DNA from: Bacteroidales bacterium | Lineage (GTDB): Bacteria; Bacteroidota; Bacteroidia; Bacteroidales; P3 | Length of the DNA: 64,000 nucleotides | Reading direction: 5' to 3' | Assembly: GCA_017449975.1 (NCBI GenBank) | Contig: JAFSYK010000088.1 | Span: forward strand, 1-64,000 | Shown here: positions 7,634 to 16,172 of the stretch, piece by piece | Layout: each line of letters begins with the position of its first letter | How positions within the stretch are numbered: position 1 is the stretch's first letter | Notes under the pieces: model-generated | Seen by the model: only the letters and a program-made list of their open reading frames with translations | What the model was told of the DNA's origin: nothing | The model's database searches: none | Translations under genes and position numbers: made by a program

Positions 7634-8419
7634 CTACGCCTTCCCGCCTTTGAACAGGTGCCCGATCCATTGGCGGTTGAGGCGGGCTATGTGTTGGCGT
7701 TTGATCTGCTTGGGGCACTCCGCCTCGCAGGCGAAGGTGTTGGTGCAGCTGCCGAAGCCCAGCTCATCCATCTTGCAGACCATCTTGCGCACACGGTCGG
7801 CCGCCTCGGGCTCGCCCTGCGGCAGCAGGCTGAGGTGGCTGACCTTGGCGGCGACGAACAGCATGGCGCTGGCGTTCTTGCACGCCGCCACACAGGCACC
7901 GCAGCCGATGCAGGCGGCGGCATCCATCGCCTCGTCGGCCTTATGCTTCGGAACCAGGATGGAATTGGCGTCGGGGGCGCCGCCCGTGGTGGCACTGATA
8001 TAGCCGCCGGCCTGGATGATTTTATCAAAAGCACTGCGGTCGACCACCAGGTCTTTCACCACGGGGAAAGCCTTGGCACGCCACGGCTCGACCCAGATTT
8101 CGTCGCCGTCGTGGAAACGGCGCATGTGCAACTGACAGGTGGTAACACCATCGTCGTTGCCGTGCGGCCGGCCATTGATATAGAGGCCGCACATGCCACA
8201 GATACCCTCGCGACAGTCGTTGTCGAAACAAACGGGATGGGCTATGGGTTGTTGATTTGTTGAATTGTCGGATTGTTGATTTGAAATGATTTGCTCATTG
8301 AGGATGTCCAGCATCTCCAGAAAGGAGCAGTCGGGCGAGATGTTCTCCAAAGAGTAGGTCTCAAAACCACCTTGAGCCTGAGCATTGGCCTGTCGCCAGA
8401 TATGTAGGGTAAAGTTCAT
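7634..8419 (-). CDS. frdB: Fumarate reductase/succinate dehydrogenase iron-sulfur subunit
   Basis: A 261-residue electron-transfer subunit of the quinol:fumarate reductase. The [2Fe-2S] cysteines are C64, C69, C74 and C77 ([14 protein letters not shown]). The [4Fe-4S]/[3Fe-4S] ligands are in [12 protein letters not shown] and [10 protein letters not shown]. It passes electrons between the membrane cytochrome b (FrdC) and the flavoprotein (FrdA). It is the last gene of the frdCAB series on the minus strand. Residues about 42-58 ([14 protein letters not shown]) are encoded by an 8-bp tandem array at 8249-8292 and look like an inserted low-complexity loop just before the first cluster. Confidence 0.95.
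   Translation of the reverse strand: MNFTLHIWRQANAQAQGGFETYSLENISPDCSFLEMLDILNEQIISNQQSDNSTNQQPIAHPVCFDNDCREGICGMCGLYINGRPHGNDDGVTTCQLHMRRFHDGDEIWVEPWRAKAFPVVKDLVVDRSAFDKIIQAGGYISATTGGAPDANSILVPKHKADEAMDAAACIGCGACVAACKNASAMLFVAAKVSHLSLLPQGEPEAADRVRKMVCKMDELGFGSCTNTFACEAECPKQIKRQHIARLNRQWIGHLFKGGKA
8249..8292 (-). repeat. 8-bp tandem array inside frdB
   Basis: On the plus strand the units are GTTGATTT, GTTGAATT, GTCGGATT and GTTGATTT, about five imperfect copies with an 8-base period. Read on the coding strand they contain no stop codon and give a Gln/Asn/Ser/Thr-rich stretch (residues about 42-58 of FrdB). Confidence 0.8.
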
Positions 8420-8433
8420 ATTTCTTGGAGCTT

Positions 8434-8469
8434 ATTAGACCCATTGGACCAATGGGACCAATTAGACAT
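8434..8469. repeat. 9-bp tandem array between frdA and frdB
   Basis: Four units with period 9: ATTAGACCC, ATTGGACCA, ATGGGACCA and ATTAGACAT. Closely related 9-mers occur upstream of the FKBP gene (28469-28495), rdgB (38061-38087) and dnaA (about 34916-34985). Confidence 0.85.
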
Positions 8470-8493
8470 AGTATAATAGTATAATTATTTTAC

Positions 8494-10518
8494 TTATTTA
8501 TAATTACGGTTGACAATCTGAATATCCTCGTAGTGCAGCGGTTCGGTGTGCATGGTCTCAGCCTGGTTCTCACCTTGGTACTCCCATGCACCGACGAACA
8601 TGAAATGGTCGTCGTCGCGCAGCGTCTCGCCATCGGCCGTCTGGTGTTCCACACGGAAGTGGCCGCCACAGCTCTCCTCGCGCTGGGTGGCGTCGGCCAC
8701 GATGAGGCGTGCCAACTCGAAGTAGTCGGCCAGATGCCACGCCTTCTCCAACTCGGGATTCATGCTGTCGGCCGTTCCCGGCACACAAACGTGCTGGTAG
8801 AAATCAGCCTCCAGCTCGGCAACCTTCTGGGCGGCAGTCGCCAGACTCTCCTTGCTGCGGGCCATGCCGCAATACTCCCACATGATGCGGCCAAGGGCCT
8901 TGTGGTAGTGGTCGACGGAGTGAAATTGAGAATTGAGAGTTGAGAGTTGAGAGTTGGCTGGCGCGTCGGAAATTCCGGAATCTCCGGATAATCCGAATTT
9001 TCCGGCAATTCCCATCAACCTCTCTATTCTCTCCCGCACCCGCTGCTCGGCGGCGTCGAAGGCGGGGGTGTTGCTTTCTACCTTCCCAACGTAGATCTGG
9101 TCGGCCAGGTAATTTTGAAGGGTATAGGGCAGCACGAAGTAGCCGTCAGCCAGGCCCTGCATCAGCGCCGAAGCACCGAGACGGTTGGCACCGTGGTCGC
9201 TGAAGTTGGCTTCGCCTGCGGCGAAGAGTCCCGGGATGGTGGTCTGCAGCTCGTAGTCCACCCACAAGCCACCCATAGTATAATGGACGGCGGGGTAAAT
9301 CATCATCGGCTCCTCGTAGGGGTCGGTGTCGACAATCTTCTGATACATCTGGAACAGGTTACCATATTTCTGTTCCACAACATCGCGTCCCAGTCGCTGG
9401 ATGGCGTCACGGAAATCGAGATAGACAGCCAGTCCGGTACCCACGCCGTAGCCAGCATCGCAACGCTCCTTGGCGGCACGCGACGCCACGTCGCGCGGCA
9501 CCAGGTTGCCGAAGGCCGGGTAGCGACGCTCGAGGTAGTAGTCGCGGTCCTCCTCGGCAATGTCGTTGGGACCCTTCTCGCCACGACGTATCGCCTCGGC
9601 ATCCTCTTTGCGCTTGGGCACCCAGATGCGGCCGTCGTTGCGCAGACTCTCGCTCATCAGCGTCAGCTTCGACTGATAGTCGCCGTGTACGGGAATGCAG
9701 GTGGGATGTATCTGCACATAGCAGGGGTTGGCAAACAGCGCACCCTGACGGTGGCATGCCCACGCCGCACTGACGTTGCTGTTCATGGCATTGGTAGAAA
9801 GGTAGTAGACATTGCCGTAGCCACCCGACGCCACCACCACCGCATGGGCGGCATAGCGTTCGAGGTCACCCGTCACCATGTTGCGCACGATGATGCCGCG
9901 CGCCCGCGCCACACCCTGTGCGTCGTTGTCGACCACTAGATCCAGCATCTCGCTGCGCGTGTGCAGCGTCACGGTACCACGGCTGATCTCACGACTCAGC
10001 GCGCCGTAGGCTCCCAGCAGCAGCTGCTGACCCGTCTGGCCACGAGCGTAGAAGGTGCGGCTCACCTGTGCGCCACCGAAGGAGCGGTTGTCGAGCATAC
10101 CGCTGTAGTCGCGGGCAAAAGGCACGCCCTGCGCCACACACTGGTCGATGATGTCGCCACTCACCTCAGCCAGACGATACACGTTGGCCTCGCGGGCGCG
10201 GTAGTCACCACCCTTGATGGTGTCGCGGAACAGGCGCATCACGCTGTCGCCGTCGTTCTGGTAATTCTTGGCGGCGTTGATGCCACCCTGCGCGGCGATA
10301 CTATGGGCCCGACGCGGCGAGTCTTGCAGACAGAAGATGTCGACATGGAATCCCAGCGCACCCAGCGACGCAGCCGCCGAGGCACCCGCCAGACCCGTAC
10401 CTACGACAATAATGTCGAGCTTGCGCTTGTTGGCAGGGTTCACCAGTTTCTGATTGGTCTTGTAGTTCGTCCACTTCTGTGCCAGCGGACCTTCAGGTAT
10501 TTTGGAATCAGGAAACAT
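8494..10518 (-). CDS. frdA: Fumarate reductase/succinate dehydrogenase flavoprotein subunit
   Basis: A 674-residue catalytic subunit of quinol:fumarate reductase, facing the cytoplasm. A dinucleotide-binding [10 protein letters not shown] lies near residue 40. The covalent-FAD histidine is H72 in [11 protein letters not shown]. Later come HPTCIP and the FAD-binding [14 protein letters not shown]. It is about 25 residues longer than I expect. The extra residues (about 505-532) are encoded by a composite of 9-bp units ([12 protein letters not shown]) and 7-bp units ([10 protein letters not shown]) at 8924-9006, inserted before the [18 protein letters not shown] helix. Gene order frdC-A-B is typical of the phylum. 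It works with NQR upstream to reduce fumarate with NADH. Confidence 0.95.
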   Translation of the reverse strand: MFPDSKIPEGPLAQKWTNYKTNQKLVNPANKRKLDIIVVGTGLAGASAAASLGALGFHVDIFCLQDSPRRAHSIAAQGGINAAKNYQNDGDSVMRLFRDTIKGGDYRAREANVYRLAEVSGDIIDQCVAQGVPFARDYSGMLDNRSFGGAQVSRTFYARGQTGQQLLLGAYGALSREISRGTVTLHTRSEMLDLVVDNDAQGVARARGIIVRNMVTGDLERYAAHAVVVASGGYGNVYYLSTNAMNSNVSAAWACHRQGALFANPCYVQIHPTCIPVHGDYQSKLTLMSESLRNDGRIWVPKRKEDAEAIRRGEKGPNDIAEEDRDYYLERRYPAFGNLVPRDVASRAAKERCDAGYGVGTGLAVYLDFRDAIQRLGRDVVEQKYGNLFQMYQKIVDTDPYEEPMMIYPAVHYTMGGLWVDYELQTTIPGLFAAGEANFSDHGANRLGASALMQGLADGYFVLPYTLQNYLADQIYVGKVESNTPAFDAAEQRVRERIERLMGIAGKFGLSGDSGISDAPANSQLSTLNSQFHSVDHYHKALGRIMWEYCGMARSKESLATAAQKVAELEADFYQHVCVPGTADSMNPELEKAWHLADYFELARLIVADATQREESCGGHFRVEHQTADGETLRDDDHFMFVGAWEYQGENQAETMHTEPLHYEDIQIVNRNYK
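8924..9006 (-). repeat. Composite 7-bp and 9-bp array inside frdA
   Basis: Positions 8924-8956 contain TGAGAAT/TGAGAGT heptamers in plus-strand reading. Positions about 8967-9006 contain 9-bp units related to TCCGGAATT. Both are open on the frdA coding strand and encode [10 protein letters not shown] and a glycine/serine triplet series. The same heptamer lies in the adjacent frdA-frdC gap. Confidence 0.88.
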
Positions 10519-10520
10519 TC

Positions 10521-10669
10521 AAATTGAGAATTGAGAGTTGAGAATTGAGAATTATTATTTGTGAAGTTGTGAAATTGTGAAGTTGTGAGCTTAACGTCTT
10601 CGCATCTTAACATCTTAACATTTTATTACTGGCCACTATTTACTTTTTAGTTTTTACTTTTTAGTTTAA
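10521..10669. repeat. Mosaic of three repeat arrays between frdC and frdA
   Basis: The 152-base gap is almost entirely repeats: TGAGAAT-type heptamers at 10521-10553, GTGAAGTT/GTGAAATT 8-mers at 10561-10588, CATCTTAA-type 8-mers near 10604-10622, and TTTTTAG/TTTTTAC heptamers at about 10643-10669. The last array touches the frdC stop codon (TAG at 10671-10673). Confidence 0.85.
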
Positions 10670-10670
10670 A

Positions 10671-11618
10671 CTAACACCCCATATAAATGAGGATGGGCAC
10701 AATGGCGAACATCAGTACCACAATCCAAGTGTAGGCTTTGCCCAACAACTCGAGCGCAGTATTGTATTTATAATTGTTGAGGCCAAGCGTCTGGAAGACC
10801 GACGGGAAAGCGTGGCGCAGATGCAGGAATATGACCGCGAAGAAGAGCAGATACATCACCACCAGATAGAGGCTCTGGAACTTCTGGCGGACCATATAGT
10901 AGAAGTCGGGTTCCACGCCACTCTCAGGCAGCAGCTCGCGCAGTGTCTGTCGCTCGTCATAGGTCAGATGACGCAGCCATTTGCCGTCGGCAGAGATATT
11001 GCCCTCCTGATAGGCTCGCTCCAGTATCTGGTACAAGGACAGCTGGTCGCGCATCTCTTCCAGATAGGCCGTCGTCTGCGGGTCGGAAGCATCGCTATCG
11101 GCGTAAGACTCCATCTCCCTGAGCAAATCGGAGGGAGTCATATTCATCTGTGATGAGAACTGCATCAGCTGGTTCAACTCGGGCGTTTGCACTTTCTCCG
11201 TCTCCACCATATACTCGCCTTTCACCCAGCCCAGCTTCACGAAGTAGAAGTCGGTGAAATGGAGGATCATGCACACGAAGATAAGGATGCCGGTCCATAC
11301 CATCAACTTCGACGTGGTGTGCGTGGTGGTGCGCTGCGGCTGACGGTAGCGCACGGGACGTGCCAGTTTATTGGTGACGGCCAACCACATCGTCAGCACG
11401 ATGTGAATCATAATGGTGGCCAGCAGTACCACCTCAAAGACTTTCACAATCCAGTTGGTGCCCATGAAATGACAGAACGTCGAATACCAAGCACCATCAT
11501 CATGACGCAGCACGAAGAGATTCGCCGTGGCGTGAAACAACAGAAATACGAGCAAAAAGGCACCCACCAGGGCTACAAGTATTTTTTTGCTCACCGAGTG
11601 GATTTTGGGGATATTCAT
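10671..11618 (-). CDS. frdC: Fumarate reductase cytochrome b subunit with a large insertion
   Basis: The membrane anchor of the quinol:fumarate reductase, binding diheme b and menaquinol. Five hydrophobic helices are visible. Candidate heme-ligand histidines lie in LLFHATANL (H29), IMIHIVLTMW (H72), MILHFTDFYF (H120) and the last LHLRHAF segment. The protein is 315 residues; family members I know from this phylum are near 225-230. The surplus is a soluble, acidic, helical segment at residues about 141-237 (from EKVQTPELNQ to LPESGVEPDF), between the third and fourth helices. The segment does not have the low-complexity character of the repeat arrays. Start ATG 11618. Confidence 0.9.
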   Translation of the reverse strand: MNIPKIHSVSKKILVALVGAFLLVFLLFHATANLFVLRHDDGAWYSTFCHFMGTNWIVKVFEVVLLATIMIHIVLTMWLAVTNKLARPVRYRQPQRTTTHTTSKLMVWTGILIFVCMILHFTDFYFVKLGWVKGEYMVETEKVQTPELNQLMQFSSQMNMTPSDLLREMESYADSDASDPQTTAYLEEMRDQLSLYQILERAYQEGNISADGKWLRHLTYDERQTLRELLPESGVEPDFYYMVRQKFQSLYLVVMYLLFFAVIFLHLRHAFPSVFQTLGLNNYKYNTALELLGKAYTWIVVLMFAIVPILIYMGC

Positions 11619-11624
11619 TGGGTT

Positions 11625-11730
11625 GTAAGATGTTAGATGTTAGATATTAATTCGTTAATTCATTTTTTCGTTATAACGTTATAACGATATTACGTTATAT
11701 CGATCATTCTCAAATTTAAATTTTCAATTT
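11625..11730. repeat. Repeat-filled gap between nqrF and frdC
   Basis: Contains AGATGTT/AGATATT heptamers (about 11628-11650), TTCGTTAA-type units, GTTATAAC-type near-palindromes (11670-11702), and heptamer-like TTTTCAA units (11716-11732). The last of these supplies the nqrF stop codon. I see no good TAnnTTTG promoter, so frdCAB may be read through from nqr. Confidence 0.6.
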
Positions 11731-13014
11731 TCAACTTCCGAAGTTGTCGTAACAGATATTTTCGGGCGGGACGCCCAGCGATTCGAGCATCTGGGTCACC
11801 GCAGCGCTCATGGGGCCGGGGCCACACATATAGTATTCGATATCCTCGGGGGCGGCATGGTCTTTGAGGTAGGTCTCGTACATGACGTTGTGGACAAATC
11901 CGGCGGTGTAGCGCACGCCAGCAGTGTCGGCAGCGGGGTCGGGACGGTCGAGGGCAAGATGGAACCGGAAATTGGAGAACTCCTGCTCCAACTGGAGGAA
12001 ATCCTGCAGATAGAACACCTCGTTGAGGGCACGGGCGCCGTAGAAGAAATGCATGACGCCGTCGTTGACATGCAGCGTGCGGGTGAGGTGCATGATCTGT
12101 GCCCGCAAGGGTGCCATACCGGCGCCACCGCCCACCCAGATACGTTCGGGGATGGGATTGCCAGCGGCGACGGGACGCACGTGGAAGTCGCCATAAGGAC
12201 CCGACATCAGCACCTTGTCGCCCGGCTTCAGCGAGAAGATATAGGACGAGGCGACACCGGGACTCACAGAAAGGAAGCCTTTGCGGTCGGGACGCAGCGG
12301 CGGCGTGGCAATACGAACGGTGAGCATAAACACGTCGCCCTCGGCGGGGTAGTTGGCCATGGAATAGGCGCGCACCGTGGGTTCGTCATTGTCGCACCGC
12401 AGGTCGAACAAACCATGCTGTTCCCATGCCGGCAGGTAACTCTCGCCTATCAACGCACGGTCGAAATCGGCATAGCGGATATGGAAGCGCGGTATCTGTA
12501 TCTGGGCGTAGCTGCCGGGTTCAAAGTCGAAGTGTTCGCCTGCCGGCAGCTGCACACGCAGCTCCTTGATGAAGGTGGCCACATTATTGTTCGACAGCAC
12601 CGTACACTCATATTCCTTGACAGCCAGAATGCTGGGCGGAAGAAGGATGTGCATATCTTCGCGCACCTTCACCTGACAGCCCAGTCGCCAGCCTTGCTGC
12701 TGTTCCTTGCGACTGAAGAAGCCCTGCTCCGTGGGCAGGATGGCTCCCCCACCCTGCTGTACACGACAGCGACACTGTCCGCAGCTGCCCTTGCCACCAC
12801 AGGCCGACGGCAGATGTACACCTTGCTCCGCCAGTGTGCCGATCAGCGTGCCACCCGTGGGCACCTTCAACTCACGGTCGTCATTGATGCGCAGCTGCAC
12901 ATCGCCCTCTGGCATCACCTTGGCACGCAGCCACAGCAGCAGCGCCACCAGCAACAGAACTATTGCCAGAAAAACAACTATGGCGGTGAACAAGGTAATC
13001 ATTTCAATCTTCAA
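11731..13014 (-). CDS. nqrF: Na+-NQR subunit F, NADH-oxidising reductase
   Basis: A 427-residue entry subunit of the Na+-pumping NADH:quinone oxidoreductase. The N-terminal transmembrane helix is at residues 8-30. A plant-type [2Fe-2S] domain carries C72, C78, C81 and C113 (ACGGKGSCGQC, then LGCQVKV). FAD-binding is at RAYSMANYP and NADH-binding at the glycine-rich GGGAGMAPLR segment. Electrons pass from NADH through FAD and the Fe-S cluster to the flavins of NqrB and NqrC. It is the last gene of nqrABCDEF, in the usual order. Its final codons (GGA AGT TGA) run straight into a TTGAAAA-type repeat tract, so the stop codon lies at the repeat junction. Confidence 0.96.
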   Translation of the reverse strand: MKIEMITLFTAIVVFLAIVLLLVALLLWLRAKVMPEGDVQLRINDDRELKVPTGGTLIGTLAEQGVHLPSACGGKGSCGQCRCRVQQGGGAILPTEQGFFSRKEQQQGWRLGCQVKVREDMHILLPPSILAVKEYECTVLSNNNVATFIKELRVQLPAGEHFDFEPGSYAQIQIPRFHIRYADFDRALIGESYLPAWEQHGLFDLRCDNDEPTVRAYSMANYPAEGDVFMLTVRIATPPLRPDRKGFLSVSPGVASSYIFSLKPGDKVLMSGPYGDFHVRPVAAGNPIPERIWVGGGAGMAPLRAQIMHLTRTLHVNDGVMHFFYGARALNEVFYLQDFLQLEQEFSNFRFHLALDRPDPAADTAGVRYTAGFVHNVMYETYLKDHAAPEDIEYYMCGPGPMSAAVTQMLESLGVPPENICYDNFGS

Positions 13015-13037
13015 TTAATTCTCTAACCTATTTCCCT

Positions 13038-13655
13038 TCATATCTTGAATCCCATAAAGGCCATGAAAGCCATACCCATCAGGCCGGTGATGATGAACGT
13101 GATGCCCACGCCGCGGAGCGCCGGCGGCACCTGCGAGTAGCGCAGCTTCTCGCGGATGGCGGCGATACCCACGATGGCCAGCAGCCAGCCCAGTCCAGAG
13201 CCCAGCGCAAAAGCCGTCACCTCGCCCAGGTTGTCATAGGCTCGTTGCTGCATGAAGAGCGAGCCACCCATGATGGCGCAGTTGACAGCGATGAGAGGCA
13301 AGAAGACGCCCAGCGCATTGTAGAGCGCAGGCGAGAAACGTTCCACCACCATCTCCACCATCTGCACGATGGCGGCGATGACAGCGATGAAGAGTATCAA
13401 ACTGAGAAACGACAGGTCGATATCGGCCAGCGAAGGCGAAAGCCACGACAAGGCTCCCGGCTGCAACAGATATTTGTCAATCAAATAATTGATGGGAACG
13501 GTAATCAGCAATACCAGCGTCACTGCCACGCCCAAGCCGAACGAGGTCTTGACAGTCTTGGAAACCGCCAAAAAGGAGCACATGCCCAAGAAGAAGGCAA
13601 AGACCATGTTGTCGATAAAGACCGAACGTACCAATATATCGAAGAATGCTCCCAT
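13038..13655 (-). CDS. nqrE: Na+-NQR subunit E
   Basis: A 205-residue integral membrane subunit with about six helices, homologous to NqrD and RnfA. The conserved start [29 protein letters not shown] and [15 protein letters not shown] are typical, as is the length. Together with NqrD it holds the intramembrane iron site and takes part in Na+ translocation. It lies between nqrD (3-base gap) and nqrF (23-base gap). Confidence 0.96.
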   Translation of the reverse strand: MGAFFDILVRSVFIDNMVFAFFLGMCSFLAVSKTVKTSFGLGVAVTLVLLITVPINYLIDKYLLQPGALSWLSPSLADIDLSFLSLILFIAVIAAIVQMVEMVVERFSPALYNALGVFLPLIAVNCAIMGGSLFMQQRAYDNLGEVTAFALGSGLGWLLAIVGIAAIREKLRYSQVPPALRGVGITFIITGLMGMAFMAFMGFKI

Positions 13656-13658
13656 ACC

Positions 13659-14282
13659 TTATTTCTCTTTCTCTTGCAAATCCTTGTCTGCACTGCGCTG
13701 AATCCAGATGATAACGCCCACCAGTATCAACGCCATCGGTGCCATGACAAAGAGTCCATTATTCTGATATCCGATATTATAAAGTCCCAGCCGCTCCACG
13801 ACAGGATAGTCCCACAGGGTGCCGCTGCCGAAGAGTTCGCGCACGATGCCCAGAATAACGAGTATCACCGCATAGCCCAAGCCGTTGCCCAAGCCGTCGA
13901 GCATAGACTCCCACGGACGGTGCGTCATAGCGAACGCCTCCAATCGTCCCATGACGATGCAGTTGGTGATAATCAACCCCACATAGACCGACAGCTGGCG
14001 ACTCACATCGTAGACAAAGGCTTCCAGCACCTGGTTGACCACCACCACCAGCGACGCCACCACCACCAGCTGAACGATGATGCGGATACGCGGCGGTATA
14101 GTGTTACGCAACAGCGAGATAATCAAGTTACTGAACATCACAACCACGGTCACGCTGAGCGCCATCACCACGGCGGGCTTGAGTTGCGCCGTCACCGCCA
14201 AGCAGGAGCATATGCCCAGCACCTGCACCGTGACGGGGTTCTGCTTGCTGAAAGGCAGTTTGATGAGGGGGCTGATTTTCAT
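13659..14282 (-). CDS. nqrD: Na+-NQR subunit D
   Basis: A 207-residue membrane subunit with about six helices, related to RnfE. Typical segments are LGICSCLAVTAQ, GLIITNCIVMGRLEAFA and GLGNGLGYA. It forms the membrane core with NqrE, including the cysteines that hold the intramembrane iron centre. Its start ATG overlaps the end of nqrC by 4 bases, indicating translational coupling. Confidence 0.96.
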   Translation of the reverse strand: MKISPLIKLPFSKQNPVTVQVLGICSCLAVTAQLKPAVVMALSVTVVVMFSNLIISLLRNTIPPRIRIIVQLVVVASLVVVVNQVLEAFVYDVSRQLSVYVGLIITNCIVMGRLEAFAMTHRPWESMLDGLGNGLGYAVILVILGIVRELFGSGTLWDYPVVERLGLYNIGYQNNGLFVMAPMALILVGVIIWIQRSADKDLQEKEK

Positions 14283-14932
14283 TGGACAGCCTCCTTTCTA
14301 AAATCAATCTGATTACTCTGAATATTCGGAGTAATCAGATTTTTGTAGTTTTCATACGCCTTTTCCAGCATCTCCGTCACGCCGTTGGAGGTCATGGTGG
14401 CACCACTGATAACATCCACTTGGTAAGGGCTGTTATTGTCTGCGTTCTTTTTGAGACAGATAGGTTGGCTGTCCATACGCTTGCCGATAAAGCGGGCGGC
14501 AAACTTGTCGGTGGCAATCTCACCACCCAAGCCCGGGGTCTCGCCCTGATGGTCGAAAACAGCACCTACCACCGTGGCATTACTGTCGAGTGCCAGATAG
14601 CCCCAGATGGGACCCCAGAGACCACTGCCTTGTATCGGGATGACTATGCCACCGTCGTAACGCAGGGGCGTACCGCCGTGTATGTCTTCTTCTGCCGATG
14701 ACCCATTGGGGGACTCCCCCACCGTAAAATATTGTTCAAACAGCTCTGCGGCATTATCGCGCGAAGCCTCCACACCGATGGTCTTCAGTATCATCTGTTT
14801 CTGCTCGGCCGCTTTGTTGCGCTCTTGGCGAGGCTTGAGGCTGACGCTCACAATGGTAAGCAGCAGCGCCGCCACCGTCACCAGTGCCGCCGCATAGAAA
14901 AGCATATAACGGTTGGAGAAGGTCTTAGCCAT
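14279..14932 (-). CDS. nqrC: Na+-NQR subunit C, FMN-binding
   Basis: A 217-residue subunit with one N-terminal transmembrane helix and a periplasmic FMN-binding domain. The flavinylation motif is SGATMTSNGVTEML (residues about 180-193), where FMN is attached to threonine by ApbE in characterised complexes. Other family marks are GSGLWGPIWGYLALD and HQGETPGLGGEI. It overlaps nqrB by 8 bases and nqrD by 4. ApbE is not in the window. Confidence 0.95.
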   Translation of the reverse strand: MAKTFSNRYMLFYAAALVTVAALLLTIVSVSLKPRQERNKAAEQKQMILKTIGVEASRDNAAELFEQYFTVGESPNGSSAEEDIHGGTPLRYDGGIVIPIQGSGLWGPIWGYLALDSNATVVGAVFDHQGETPGLGGEIATDKFAARFIGKRMDSQPICLKKNADNNSPYQVDVISGATMTSNGVTEMLEKAYENYKNLITPNIQSNQIDFRKEAVQ

Positions 14933-16172
14933 TATGGGCCTCCTTTCTTGTAGTTCTAGATTGTCTAGATAATCTAGATTGTCTAGATTTGATATTTCTG
15001 GCGATGACGCAGTGGTCTATCAGCGGTGCCATGCAGTTCATAAACAAGATACTCAGCATCATGCCTTCCGGATAGGCGGGGTTGCACACGCGCAGCAGTA
15101 CGGCGAAAGCGCCCACCAGCAGACCGTAAATCCAACGGCCTGTGCGTGTCTGCGCCGCCGTCACCGGGTCGGTGGCCATGAAGACCGCACCGAAGGCGAA
15201 GCCACCTAGCAACCAATGGTAGTAGAAAGGCAGCTGGAGGTAGATGTGCGTTGAAAGCTGAGCGTCGAGCGATGGAAGCAGGTTGAAGAACAGGCCCATC
15301 AAGCCGCCGCCGAGGAAGACACCCAGCATGATACGCCATGAGGCAATGCCGGTGAATAGCAGCAGCATAGCACCAAATGCGATGGCGATGAAGGAGGTCT
15401 CGCAGGTGCTGCCGGGGATGGTACCGACCAATAGGTCGAGTACTGAATACTGAGAATTGAAAACTGAGAAATCCGCACCGGCGGAAAGTGCGGCGAGGGG
15501 TGTCGCCCCCGTGATGGCGTCGCTGCCCCAGAGGTCGTGGGCAATCCACACCGTGTCGCCCGACATATTAGTGGGATAGGCGAAGAAGAGAAACGCCCGT
15601 GCCACCAGTGCCGGATTGAGGAAATTCATGCCCGTTCCGCCGAAAGCCTCCTTGGCGATAATCACAGCAAAGGCCACCGCCAACGCCAGTTGCCACAGCG
15701 GCGTGGTGACTGGCACAATCATCGGTATCAGAAGTCCCGTCACCAGGTAGCCTTCGTTGACTTCATGGTGGCGCACCTGGGCAAAAGCGAACTCGATGGC
15801 CAAACCCACGACATAACTCACCACAATCATCGGCAGCATACGCAGGAAACCGAACCACCAACAATCGAATAATTGAGAGTTGAGAGTTGAGAGTTGAGAG
15901 TTAGCGGCAAAGTGTTGGTAGCCGATGTTCCACATACCGAACAGCAAGGCCGGCAGCAGTGCCAGCACCACGGTAAACATGGAACGTTTCATATCGACAG
16001 CGTCGCGCACATGGGCACCGCTGCGGGTGACGGTCTTGCGCACAAAGGTAAAGGTGTGGAATGCCTCGTAGGTACTGCCGAGCCAAGCCCACTTGCCTTG
16101 GGGCTCATGCTTCTCAAACCAATCGGCCAACCGTTGATCCCACTTTCTCCCTCTCATATCTTTATCGCTCAC
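14925..16172 (-). CDS. nqrB: Na+-NQR subunit B carrying three repeat-derived segments
   Basis: A 415-residue polytopic subunit carrying covalent FMN and riboflavin. The flavinylation motif is DAITGATPLAAL, and further conserved segments are FGGTGMNFLNPALVARAF and GFAFGAVFMATDPV. Three stretches are encoded by tandem arrays: [10 protein letters not shown] near residues 91-101 (15870-15902), FSVFNSQYSV near 235-244 (15439-15470), and the C-terminal SRQSRLSRQSR tail (14956-14991). All three fall where family members have variable loops or a tail, so the core helices look intact. It overlaps nqrC by 8 bases and nqrA by 4. Confidence 0.95.
   Translation of the reverse strand: MSDKDMRGRKWDQRLADWFEKHEPQGKWAWLGSTYEAFHTFTFVRKTVTRSGAHVRDAVDMKRSMFTVVLALLPALLFGMWNIGYQHFAANSQLSTLNSQLFDCWWFGFLRMLPMIVVSYVVGLAIEFAFAQVRHHEVNEGYLVTGLLIPMIVPVTTPLWQLALAVAFAVIIAKEAFGGTGMNFLNPALVARAFLFFAYPTNMSGDTVWIAHDLWGSDAITGATPLAALSAGADFSVFNSQYSVLDLLVGTIPGSTCETSFIAIAFGAMLLLFTGIASWRIMLGVFLGGGLMGLFFNLLPSLDAQLSTHIYLQLPFYYHWLLGGFAFGAVFMATDPVTAAQTRTGRWIYGLLVGAFAVLLRVCNPAYPEGMMLSILFMNCMAPLIDHCVIARNIKSRQSRLSRQSRTTRKEAHNG
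14956..14991 (-). repeat. 9-bp CTAGATTGT array encoding the NqrB C-terminal tail
   Basis: Four units, CTAGATTGT, CTAGATAAT, CTAGATTGT and CTAGATTTG, on the plus strand. Because the period is a multiple of three, the coding strand gives a strict tripeptide repeat (SRQ-SRL-SRQ-SRT) with a basic character, just before the nqrB stop codon and the overlapping nqrC start. Confidence 0.92.
15439..15470 (-). repeat. Heptamer array inside nqrB (central)
   Basis: Imperfect heptamers (ACTGAAT, ACTGAGA, ATTGAAA, ACTGAGA on the plus strand), related to the ATTGAGA family, in the stop-free direction for nqrB. They encode FSVFNSQYSV after SAGAD. Confidence 0.78.
15870..15902 (-). repeat. Heptamer TTGAGAG array inside nqrB (N-terminal third)
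   Basis: About four and a half near-perfect copies of TTGAGAG. On the coding strand they read as the heptapeptide N-S-Q-L-S-T-L, repeating every 21 bases. This is the clearest coding example of the heptamer and nearly matches the copy in frdA. Confidence 0.93.

Noticed and set aside
15870-15902. The heptamer arrays as CRISPR repeats
   Set aside because: Units are 7-12 bases, directly adjacent without spacers, and no cas gene is present.
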